Notes under the pieces: model-generated | What the model was told of the DNA's origin: nothing | Database searches by the model: none | The model's input: the letters and a program-made list of their open reading frames with translations, nothing else | Made by a program: the position numbers and the translations under genes | In this document: in pieces, positions 54,247-64,000 of the stretch | Layout of the letters: every line of letters begins with the position of its first letter | How positions within the stretch are numbered: position 1 is the first letter of the stretch | Source: Cladocopium goreaui | Lineage: Eukaryota; Sar; Dinophyceae; Suessiales; Symbiodiniaceae | Length of the DNA stretch: 64,000 bases | NCBI GenBank assembly: GCA_947184155.2 | Contig: CAMXCT020006748.1 | Span: 248,001 to 312,000 of the forward strand | Reading direction: 5' to 3'

Positions 54247-55290
54247 AGACACGTGGCCAGGGACATGTGATGGGTGACATTTAGTTGTTGAGGTACCCAA
54301 TTTTCACCCATACCCTTGTTGTTGGATGACTTGGAATCTATGATCCAATATCCCAAGAATAAAGATGACACGGAGCCATCCCTCCACAAAATGTTTTGTG
54401 CATGCAGGGAACAGTTCCCGAATGTTCTCTGTTTTTGACATCAGCCATGCAACGAAGCTTACGGTCAATGATGTTCTTACCGTGCCTAAAAAATACCAAC
54501 ACTTTTCCCTGGTTGGTGGTAGCATGTGGTAGCATAGGATTAGAAATGATAAGAACATGTTAGATAGAAACCCATTGGTTTACTGCAAGGGCACCCCAAA
54601 GACGAAAACACATCAAACCCCCACTGAGGAGAGAAGGACGGCTGTTTTTCGTGCGGAAAACAATGCTGGCGATATTATTTCCCTGGGCTTCGCACATGGG
54701 TCTTGACACTTCGTGTTAGATGTGTATGATGCGTTTGCTGCTGTTGTTCACGCCCTCTTTATTGAGTACGGAGGTTGAGGAGTATGTAATGTTTTTCAAT
54801 GTGATTCTGAATGGGACCAATGAAATTCAACCAGAACTGAAGAATCATCAGGTCTGGGAACATCAGCAACATCAGTAACCAGAACTGGACCAGAACATCA
54901 TCAAAGGGCGAGCCTGTCGAATCTTGACGAAATTGTGAACCATATAATTAAGCTTGATATCAGATGAGTGTCCCAAGATAATTCATATAATTCGCTGTAT
55001 GAACATTGTTTTGATCATTAGTCATTAGTATTTCCCTGTTTGCTGTTTCAAATCATGCACACTCTTTCTGGGCAAACTCATGCTTGGTTGGAGAATCATC
55101 CCCATTCCCACGGACCATTCAAAAATTGACAGGAAAATACCATAGCCGGTGCCCTTTTTCTTGGATTTCTATGCAACTTGTTGAATGTACCTTTAAAATC
55201 CTTTAAACATAAACATCACCATTTTTTGCGACAAAATCCACGCGTTCCTGGCATTCTCGGCTTCACACCTCCAGACGGCCGCTGTTTTAG

Positions 55291-55380
55291 CTGCGCCATG
55301 GCAGCCATGGATGCCACGATTCTGCCGGCCCCGCCGGCAGAGGACAGCCATTTTTATCATTTTTGGGCGCCTGAGGTGGT
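55291..55380 (+). CDS. Possible short first exon
   Basis: Two in-frame ATG codons in good contexts (GCCATGG) at 55298 and 55307. The frame reads MAAMDATILPAPPAEDSHFY then HFWAPE and meets GAG|GTGGTTC, a good donor. Antisense is also open. No family recognised. Confidence 0.3.
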
Positions 55381-56030
55381 TCACCATCAAGATGAGTGTA
55401 GCTTCCAATAATCAAACGTGGCTGGTTGATGTTCCCAGCGAACCTCCATGCATAGTGGATTTCCAGTGGCCATGTTTGCTGGAGGGAATGGGATTTTCAT
55501 GGGATATTTATGGGATGTTTAAGTGGTTTTCCAATCAAACAGTGAGGATAGTATGATAAACCCAATAAACCTCCAATTCTGGAGGGTTTCTACAACCCAT
55601 TTCTGGTGAAATTGGTGATGATTGGTTTTTATATGCATGGTTTTACCACATTACGGTTTGATCAACAAGAATTACGTGTTTTAAAGATTTTAAAAGCTGA
55701 TTTAATTGTATGGGTTTCTATATATTGGTTGATGATTATTTTTTGACGATGATAATGGTACCATATATATATAATGTATAGTTAGTGGGAAATCTGCTCC
55801 ATTTTTTGTAGGGGTTACACTACCCAAAATATTCAGGAATATCGTAATCCATAATTGAATATTCATGATACTGTTTCATGATTGTTACATGCTTTTCGGG
55901 TATGATTGGGATACAATGGGGATGTCTTGACCATGGTTTGTGAATGATTTACTGTAAGGAGATTGGAACAATTCTTTGCATTGTGGTTTTAACATGTTCC
56001 GTCCAACTCGGACGCTGCTGCACACTTACA

Positions 56031-56090
56031 ATCATCACCATCATCATCATCATCATCATCATCGTCATCGTCATCATCATCATCATCAAC
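56031..56090. repeat. ATC trinucleotide microsatellite
   Basis: CATCATCATC run of about 60 bp. Confidence 0.9.
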
Positions 56091-56122
56091 ATGGGCAATA
56101 CCATTAACTTTTTTGTTTTATG

Positions 56123-56488
56123 TTCATAAGGGATCATAAATCCGCCACCCCGTATGACAAATATGTTGAAAGGTGTAATCACATCAGCTCATTTTCATAA
56201 GGGATCAAAAATCTATCACCACCCTACAACAAATATGTTAAATGGGGTAATCGCACCCACTTATCTTCATAAGAGATCAACATCCGCCACCCCCTCTGAC
56301 AAATATGTTGCATAAGGAATAGCATCAACTTGTTTTCATAAGGGGCCAAAAACCCACCACTCCTCCGACAAATATGCTAAATGTGGTAATCACATCAACT
56401 TATCTTCATAAGGGATCAACAAATCCACTACCCCCTGTGGCAAATATGCTGAAACTGATTAAAGCAACAACTTATCTTCGTAAAGGAT
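56123..56488 (+). repeat. 71-bp tandem repeat, five copies
   Basis: Units start TTCATAAGGGATCAA at 56123, 56194, 56266, 56335 and 56405, with a sixth start TTCGTAAAGGAT at 56477. Each contains CCRCCACCCC...GACAAATATGTT and AATCACATCAACTTATC. 15-25% divergence between units. No coding value seen. Confidence 0.88.
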
Positions 56489-56572
56489 GATGATGATGAT
56501 GATGATGATCATGATGTTCATCATGTTCATGATGTTCATGATGTTCATGATGTTCATGATGATCATGGATCA
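56489..56572. repeat. GAT and GTTCATGAT repeats
   Basis: GATGATGATG followed by five copies of ATGTTCATG. Continues directly from the 71-bp array. Confidence 0.85.
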
Positions 56573-57060
56573 CATACAAGTCTACATATATATATATTGA
56601 AACTCTACCGGCATGGCATTTCAAAAATACGCAACCCTTCCGCAATTCCGGCGCGGAGCAACGTCAGGGTTGCACCGAACATGTTTTTATCAGAAAATAT
56701 AGGGATACTCGTACAAGATGGTGAATGGAACTTGGGGACTTCGTGGGTCCACCCATTGTTCTATTGTCAACCCCGTATTTATCACTGTGGTTGGTTAATT
56801 AGGGCGTATCCCAAATAGTGAGGAATTTCTCTTGAAATTGGTACTGTAACCGCCTTATGAATAAACCATGAGTTTATCTGGGTTGACATCACTCCCATTC
56901 CCCTAGTACAATGTTTGGATGCAATACTCGCCCAGCATTTCATGACTCGCTTGCAAATGGGTTCAGTGTGTGGGGACTTGCTAACCAGCTAAGGTTACCT
57001 CACTCGTAGACCCCACTGGCTAAGGTCACCTCACCATACTGAGAAAAAAAACAGATACAT

Positions 57061-57150
57061 CTATGTCTATATATATATATATGTGTGTGTGTGTACATGC
57101 ATGTATACGTATGTATGATATATATATATATATATATGTGTCTATATAGA
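57061..57150. repeat. AT/GT microsatellite
   Basis: TATATATATATGTGTGTGTG followed by more AT runs, about 50 bp before the next exon. Confidence 0.75.
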
Positions 57151-57203
57151 TAAATAATGAGCCATTTAAGCCACAGCCATCCATCTCAGCACGTCCTCGG
57201 CAG

Positions 57204-57338
57204 GACCCGCCGGAGGCGGCCAAGGAGCAGCTAACACAAAAGGAGATCCGATGCCGACGGCTGGTGGCTGAAAACCAGAACCCCAGCGCACGCTACGACG
57301 CCCGGCAACCGCTTACGGCGCTGGAGGGGCAGTGGATC
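57204..57338 (+). CDS. Charged exon, possibly 5' part of the DRC7-like gene
   Basis: Acceptor GCACGTCCTCGGCAG|G. The frame has no ATG and reads DPPEAAKEQLTQKEIRCRRL then VAENQNPSARYDARQPLTAL. Strongly exon-like (GC-rich, charged, helical). The 3' end is not fixed; ACG|GCGCTGG (57319) or GG|GCAGTGG are possible GC donors. It lies 0.9 kb upstream of the first recognised DRC7 exon, on the same strand, and the N-terminal part of DRC7 proteins is charged and poorly conserved, so it may belong there. Not proven. Confidence 0.5.
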
Positions 57339-58192
57339 CCCCTTGGGTTTTTCGATGTGGGGCAACTGTTTGGGGATGTTTGGGGTAAATGTTCATGACG
57401 TTGTTTGTGTGATGTGATGTGATGTGACTATTTTTTTCTTGGTGGCTGTGGCTAATTGTTTGGGTTTAATGCTCGGATCAATAATATATGGTGTCAATTT
57501 GTCAGTAATTTTTGCTATCTAAGTGGTGGAGTATTGGCTAAGTGGGGAGTTGATGGATGATTTTGGTGGGCTGTATGCATGTTACATTAGTGAATTAATT
57601 GTGGTTTGCTGTAGGTGGAGGACTGTGTGCAAACCATCTTTTCACGGACCAATGGCTGATGTCGGGAGATTGGTAGGAACAACTTGCAATGCTTCAAGTT
57701 TTAAAGGGAAGGTAGATGTTTGGGATAAAAACTGCTATGATTCAGCATCTTTGCCAACCACCAGCACTAAGGGGGCGACCCACGACCATACCCTGTTGCA
57801 ATCAAACATAGACGACGAAACCAAAAAACAGTTGCAATTGCAATAGGCGAAACATCTACAATTATTCTGCAATATTCCTTGTCCAGATCACCATTTCTGA
57901 TTGGCTACCCTGTGGATACTTGTGAGAATTTAACATGTTGCTATGGAAAATATATCAATTTAGTAGGTAAATCATGGAACTCAACTGGCCAAGTTGACAT
58001 CGTAAGCTTGGTGAAATCGAAATCCCATTTTCTCAGCTGAAAAAACGCCAGTTATGGCCCGAAATACCAGTTATAGGTACTTATAACTTATAACCCCATT
58101 TATAGAATGTATAACCCCATGGAAATAACCAGCTATAGGCTATAGCTAATAATAGATAACCATAACTGCATGGTCCACCAAGTTCCGACCAG

Positions 58193-61100
58193 GTTGGTAA
58201 CACACCCAAGGAGGAACTGCTCCTGGAGCATGTCCCTTGGCCGTTGCCACCGAAGCTGGGAAATCTGTAGGATTTTAATGGAGAGTTTTCCCATTAAGTA
58301 TGGGGATTTCACACAAAATATGGAGGAATCAATCACCATAAAAATCTCAATTAATATGGAATAATATGGATTAATGCCGCAAAATGGTGACTTCATGTGA
58401 TTTGAATAGGTTTTTACTGTAATAGGTGTTTAATGTTGATTTAAATTGATTTAACATGTTTAACTATATTTAATTTTAAGCGATTCAACTTTGCTTAAGT
58501 GGGTATATTCCATTGGGGTTATTAGATATTTCATGGGATTGATTTAGCTTACCAAAATGATGGTGGTTATCTATAGGAGAAGTGCCACTAAATAATGATA
58601 AAAGGGAACACACATATACATATATATATATGTGTGTTTCTTGAATAGACTGTACCTGGGGATAAACATATATGTTGATTCATTCTATAGGAATTAAATG
58701 TAACTGGTGATATTCCATTCGGATGTGCTTAAAAGATGGAATTTGTTTAGCATATCAAGTATTATGCTCTTTTGGTGAAATATAACGACCTCGCGTCGCA
58801 ATTGGATTGGGGCAGATTAGTGAACTACTGTAATGTCATTTATGCAGCTCACTATGTTTACATCAAACTGCTAATTCCTGTGTATATATATATACACACC
58901 TATTTTTACCCATTTTCATGCGGAAGGAAGGTCAAGGCATGTCACGGCGGTCAAGGCATGTGGTGGATATGTTCATTTTGGGGGCTCCAAGTACCAGCTA
59001 GGGATGCTTGTTGCCAATTGACCGACAGCTGCAGCCGAAGCTGGATCGTCATCCCTCATACCTTGACCCTCAGTTGATCCAGAAAAAATAAGGTAAACAT
59101 CATCACCTTATGGTTCAGGGGCAAATTCTGACAATCTAATCTGAGGGTCTAGGATGGTCCAGGTATGCCATTCTGAGGTCAGAGAATTTGAGGATCAGTT
59201 TGTGAACGTCTACGGCAATCGCTTCCTTTTCCTTTGCCCACCCAACGAGCACCCTGGGGCCGCCTGGGATCGGTAACGGTCAGGAGTTCGGAGCTATGGC
59301 AGCTATGGGGGGTCGGAACCACAGGTAATCATAGAATCCATGTTTTTGTTTAATTACATATGGATTGGTAGAACCCCAATATGGTTGGGATTTACCCATA
59401 GTTCATATCATATCATCGTTAGAACTTATTGTGAAAAATGTTTGATAAATAATGGTTTGAACTACCATTTCATCAATCCATAACATATATGATATAGAAC
59501 GTTAATACGACATAGCTAACCATGAAGTTAATATCATGGTTAATATGGTATGGTTATAACATATCTCATGGTTTTCATGTGTCTAACCCCCGATAAGTTG
59601 GGATATACCGCAGGTACGGTGTGCCCAAGTTCTTGCCCTCCACCATCCGCCCGACGCGACTTGGATGAGATTTTTCTTCTGGGCCCGGAAAATGATCGAA
59701 AAGTCAATTGGGATTATACTATATGATGAATATGTAGTCTATTTAAGTGTACTAATGAGGGTATTATTCCAAGACTGGTTGAACCATGTTGAACCACTTT
59801 TTGTTGAAAAAAGGTGGCATATTGCTTGTTCTGTAATCTTTTTGGGGTGTTGTAAGATGGTGACTAGTGGAGAAAGCCGTGGGATTTAGCGGGAATGTAA
59901 TTGGGATAGTTCACCAACAACCTGATATTTGCGGATGAAATTGGAACAATTGGGAAGTAACTGATGCAACTGTGAAACTTGGGTATCTCACCAAGCAGAG
60001 TCATGGAGATGTTGTCACATGTAACCAGCATCGGAGGATCAACTTATGCTCAACTCACTCAGGCACTTGCCGTACCAAGAGCTGTACGAGTACAAGTCAT
60101 GTACCAAATTTCTGGCGGATTTCTTCAACTATGTGCCTTGGACTTGAAGTGATATGATGTGAGGGACTTAGATTCTGATCCAGAATTTCAGATGGTGAAA
60201 AATGGAGGAATTAGCTTAGCGATGATTTGGGTTGGTAATTTAGTACCAGCCACTATAATATCAAAGGGATTCTCAGGAGCATCCCCAGCATTTCAAACCA
60301 CTGCAATGCGACAAGCCCAGTAAAACACAATTTGAGCAACTAGAAAACCAGTTATATAAATGTCATTTTACATCATCCAACTAGGGGTATGCCAGTAAAC
60401 ACAACCAATTTGGGCTTGTCGCATTGACACTGGTTTTACTGGGCTTGTCGCATTTTGTTATAGGATGTTATAGGTCCTTACTTGAAGGATCATCATAAGT
60501 GGAATTATCCCATATCTAAGTAGCTTATACCCCGAGCTCCTACCCACTTGGCCGGGCCTCCGGTTTCCCCAAGCGGGGCCACGGCACGCGCGCGCGAACG
60601 TCGCTCAAGGACGAGTTGGCACCTCCCGACTGCTACCCCACCGTGATTCCAGCACCTGCATCAGTATTGACCTGGCAGGTGGGGCTGGGAGGTAGAGATC
60701 ATGCCGCAGGGTTGATGGGAGAAACGATAGGCTAGGCATTTATAACATATGATTTAACTTCAATTAACTGGCTTAGTAAAGAAATATAAAGAATCATTTA
60801 GAAACCTTAGGCTGAAAAACATATCTAACTGGGTAAGTGGATAATAACAGGTGTTCTGGGTAGATTATAACGACCTCAATGCGACCTCACCGGAACGATG
60901 GTTAGGAAGGGGTCACTATCCCAAAATAGCCGAGATTTCAGGTCAGTGAACAAATTGTCATGTACGCAGATATAGAAATTGTCCCGCTACTATTTTCGTT
61001 ATTATCCACTTACCCAGTGTGGCGGATATACTTTTGGATGATCTTAGATGTTCTGCAATGGCTGTGATTTGTGGGCCACGTGAATTCTACAAGGCTGATG

Positions 61101-63242
61101 CTATCCCACCAAGGTGATCTCATTGCGAATCGATTTGGCAAGGTTTCATCCCATCGTAGCAACTTTGATCAATGGTCATTTCAGGAACCTAAATTGGAGG
61201 TACCTACCATATATAAGGCCTATGTAAGGCCTATGTAAGGGAATATCCCCACAAAATATAGCCTTATATGCTTATATGGTACAGTACCTCCATTTTAGGA
61301 TCCTGAAATTACCATTGATTTGATGCCAAGTTATTTGCAGTTGTGGAAGTCACTTCACCATTTGTGCCATCCTTGCCCTGCCCATCCGCTCATAGGCAGG
61401 GGATTGCTTTGACCTGTCTATTGCTTTGGCCTCGCTGCTCATTGGGGTTGGTTTCTTGGCGGCGTCTGGAAAGGCAGGGGCAGTACCCATAGCAATCCCC
61501 AAATAGATAAAATAGTTGGAAACCTGGAAACAATGGGGGACCCCAAATTTTTATATTTTTTATTTTTTGGGGACCCCAAATTGCCAGCAGAGTTCCCGAA
61601 GCCTCTGGAACTCAACTTTCGTCACCAAAATGGTCGGGGATGAAGGGTTATGAGGAGGGAAGCTATGCTCCTGAGCGTGAAGTGTTCCGTTGCTTCGAGA
61701 TGTCGTGGACTGTCTCAGGCTATGATGCCTACTGCGTCAGCGGCTTTGCACCCAGATTTATCACTACCAGATACTCAGCGCAAGACTGGCTGTTGGCCTC
61801 ACTGCAAGATGCTGGTGATTCACTACAAGCCCTATGCCTCATTGTCAAAGAATGCTCTTTGGCAACCTCCACTGCCTATTTGCTATCTAAGACAAGTTGT
61901 TGATAACCCACAAGTCCTTCATTGTCGTCAATGTTTGGTTGGTGGTTTGTAACATGAATTTTAATTTTATTTTCCCATATATTGGGAATGTCACCATCCC
62001 AACTGACGAACTCCATCATTTTTCAGAGGGGTAGGTATACCACCAACCAGATGTTCTGCTTGTAGGCTTCCTAAGGCGGTTTTGATGTGCAGCTGACTGG
62101 CTCAGGAAATGAGGCGCGAAGTGCTTGTCCACAGCTGGACGTCGACATAGAAGAGACGAAGGAAGAAGACAAGCAGGACGAGCAAACAGTGATGCAAATT
62201 TAAGCACCAAGGGGTCTCCTTTGTAGGGGCATGCTTAGACATAGTTTTTTTTTACTTACCAGATTCTGGCACTTTTGGTTTCTTGCAGGATTCTGTTGGT
62301 TTTCCATTGTGATATGTAATGTTATCTACTACTCACTACTACTCATACTGCGTTGTGTCTTTGTAATTGGCTAAAACATGTTTCTGAGTTGGTCATGTAG
62401 CCATATATGATACTCTTATGGGTTCCTTGCTGTAATTTGGTAGCCAGTGCCAGTAGCTCAGAAAAATGGCAGGACTCCCTGGAAGAATTGGCAGTTCACC
62501 TTGTCAGCTGTTAAGATATGGCTAGTTTAAGTCAGTATCCTGTGAGTTATCTTCAGCATCCTGCAGAATACTGCAAAACAATGACAGCCCAAAACTAAAA
62601 ATTGCAAAAAAAAGTTTAAAATTGCTTGAATCTATATACTTGACACTTGAAGCCTGTGATTTTTTATGCTCTAATTGCAGGTGAACACTTTAGGCTGGGT
62701 ACGGCCAGATTCGCAACTTTGGGTCATTGAACCTTCTCAACCTTTAGAAGATGACAATCTCTTGGCTATCTCTCTATTGTGAATGGGCTCTCTAACCTTT
62801 TAAACGATGTGGTGGCCTGTAGGAAACTGGCAAGTTTTCAGCATTTTTCAGCTGACTAACAGCCAGGAAACCATTTTACTAAGCAGCCCCCTTCAAAGCA
62901 GCCCCCTTGGGGCTTTAATGACATAATGGGGGTTTAATGGGACTTGATCTACTGTACTTATCGGGCCTATCCATGGAGGTTTCCAACTGAAGTTGAAGCT
63001 GAACAGCGATGGCTTACTGCTTCGAACATCAGGAGGATGATGAGTTCGTGATTCCCAAGAAGCCACCGCTGAGGCTGACTTGAGGGATGTTCACCTGTGG
63101 GTTTTTATAGGGCCATAGGGCTAGCACAATCTTAAAGTATGCTTGCAATCTAAACAGATTCTGCAACATGACTTGTTGTTGAGGGAGGTGGGCTGGTTCA
63201 GGGGCAACTGGCCTAAATGCTTTGGACAAGTCTCACCAAGAA

Positions 63243-63273
<31 letters not shown>

Positions 63274-63733
63274 TTTTCATGGATGCTGTTCTTTGGAGGT
63301 TTGTTTGTATGGAGAGAGCCAGTTTAGTGAACACCATTGATGGACAATCCCATGTGTGCTTTCGTGGATGTGAGCCAAGACAAGGCAAACAAGAAATGGC
63401 AGAAAAGGCCAGCCAACATCCGACTTGGATACGCCATTGGACCATGCAATTAATTGGCTTTGATGGGCTACAACTCTTGAACGTCCATGAAGGATCCATC
63501 TATATTTGGGGGCTACTATCGGTAGTAACCGCTATGAATATGTTAATATGTATATTGGATTTTAGTCCTGCAATCCTACGGCATCCATCTATATACGTGC
63601 TCGCAAGAATATTTTTAAAGCATCCATAAGATCCATCTCACATGTTTTAAGGAATAAAGGGCCTTTCTCCCGTATTCTTTTGCGAGGTCAGAATATTTGG
63701 ATGCCAAAAAACGCGCAGAGGAAGCCGATTTGG
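58193..63733 (+). CDS. DRC7: Dynein regulatory complex subunit 7 (CCDC135/FAP50-like), partial
   Basis: DRC7 is part of the nexin-dynein regulatory complex that links doublet microtubules and tunes dynein in flagella. Ten exons join with consistent phase: 58193-58231 (NTPKEELLLEH), 59178-59272 (FVNVYGNRFLFLCPPNEHPG), 59614-59655 (GVPKFLPSTIRP), 60063-60132 (HLPYQELYEYKSCTKFLADF), 60610-60678 (CYPTVIPAPASVLTWQ), 61396-61450 (AGDCFDLSIALASLLIGV), 61719-61769 (YDAYCVSGFAPRFITT), 62106-62188 (CPQLDVDIEETKEEDKQDEQ), 63033-63073 (DEFVIPKKPP), 63687-~63733 (SEYLDAKKRAEEADLARC). In order they match the DRC7 core: NTPKEE, PNE..VPKF...RPT, LPYxELY, a transglutaminase-like GDCFD..LLIGxGYDAYCVSG, then a charged linker and coiled coil. 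Donors: GT six times, GC twice (59656, 63074), GA once (61770). All nine acceptors are AG|G. The N terminus and everything after the coiled-coil start are missing; the gene continues past the right edge. Confidence 0.88.
60305..60454. repeat. 22-bp inverted repeat in DRC7 intron
   Basis: AATGCGACAAGCCCAGTAAA and AC (60305-60326) is exactly inverted at 60433-60454. A third partial copy, GGGCTTGTCGCATT, lies at 60412-60425. Sits in the intron 60133-60609. Confidence 0.8.
61170..61317 (-). mobile_element. Fold-back family 1, full copy in DRC7 intron
   Basis: 148 bp from CAATGGTCATTTCAGG to CCTGAAATTACCATTG. In reverse orientation it aligns along its whole length with 25567-25719, including the central TTTTGTGGGGATATTC and the paired AGGCCTTACATAGGCCTTA words. 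It lies in the intron 60679-61395. Confidence 0.88.
63240..63273. repeat. GAT microsatellite in DRC7 intron
   Basis: Ten or so GAT triplets inside the intron 63074-63686. A 135-codon frame with a poly-Asp start (63222-63629) runs through it but is intronic on the exon structure deduced here. Confidence 0.85.
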
Positions 63734-64000
63734 CCCGTTGCTTGGGGCAGCACGAGCTCCGTTCTGTTTTTCGGGTGACCGTTTTACTATCTCGACATAT
63801 CTCCACAAAACTATTATAAGGGTTGCTAATGGTTCTTAATGGTAGTTTAGTTATTACAATTGTAGATTGATTCTATTGTTCTTCATAAGCTGATTTTCAA
63901 TGATTTTCATTGTATCAAATGATTGTTGGGAAAAGGAAGGACAAAACGTGCCTCAAAGCTAGTTTGGGATGTTCTGATTATATCTAACTATCAATTATAT

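Noticed and set aside
58990..59080. Frame LDRHPSYLDPQLIQKK as a DRC7 exon before 59178.
   Set aside because: The exon 58193-58231 joins 59178 directly in phase and matches the contiguous family sequence, leaving no room for this segment.
61640..61903. Open frame reading CFEMSW...GYDAYCVSG as one DRC7 exon with a short deletion.
   Set aside because: A better exon at 61396-61450 supplies the complete GDCFDLS...LLIGVG segment. The real next exon starts at 61719 after TGTCTCAG, in phase, so CFEMSW is intronic coincidence.
63222..63629. 135-codon ORF beginning with a poly-Asp run.
   Set aside because: It lies wholly inside the GC-AG intron 63074-63686 deduced from contiguous DRC7 sequence, and its acidic run is just the GAT microsatellite.

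Overview
The window looks like nuclear DNA from a dinoflagellate, probably of the Symbiodiniaceae/Suessiales type. Five things point there. (1) Genes are broken into short exons with long introns. (2) Nearly every splice acceptor I could place reads AG|G, and donors include GC and GA as well as GT. (3) All supported exons lie on the + strand, as expected from unidirectional gene arrays. (4) There is an intact Ty1/copia element of the dinoflagellate kind, with a methyltransferase-like domain inside its polyprotein. (5) Simple repeats, satellites and small fold-back elements are very abundant. I ran no database search. Calls rest on motifs, reading-frame continuity and splice-phase bookkeeping.

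Layout: 1-4100 holds the 3' part of a glycoside hydrolase family 2 gene (beta-glucuronidase-like; exons 1261-1342, 1742-1810, 2603-2677, 3546-~3690 and a probable last exon near 4026). 4950-8200 has only isolated exon-like frames. 8227-15312 is a complete, recent copia retrotransposon: identical 141-bp LTRs, a tRNA-iMet-like primer site, one uninterrupted 1979-codon gag-PR-(C5-methyltransferase-like)-IN-RT-RNaseH polyprotein, and a downstream two-ORF accessory module. 15400-33800 is gene-poor intron or intergenic DNA with scattered exons. These include a hotdog-thioesterase exon (23172-23290) and the first exons of an Arg/Ser-rich protein (31071-~32640).

33900-34960 and 37946-43210 are satellite territory. 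The first is a composite 40-bp + 12/24-bp minisatellite that has a short relative at 3117-3390. The second is a 5.3-kb run: GCGTCGTTTT-type repeats, about 25 copies of a 54-bp unit, about 70 copies of a 41-bp unit (with a 100-bp assembly gap), a 7-bp unit, then a ~17-bp unit. 43.2-58 kb is again sparse, with exon-like segments, fold-back elements and a nearly perfect 125-bp inverted repeat at 49956-50226. 58193-63733 holds ten phase-compatible exons of a gene I recognise as dynein regulatory complex subunit 7 (DRC7/CCDC135, FAP50 in Chlamydomonas). It runs off the right edge.

The genes do not form a pathway. The host genes appear unrelated (glycosidase, thioesterase-like, RS-rich nuclear protein, flagellar dynein regulator). 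The mobile DNA is layered on top: at least two small terminal-inverted-repeat families recur, in introns or between exons, and the copia element sits inside an AT microsatellite. Stretches with no entry contain AT-rich intron or intergenic sequence in which I see nothing I can support.
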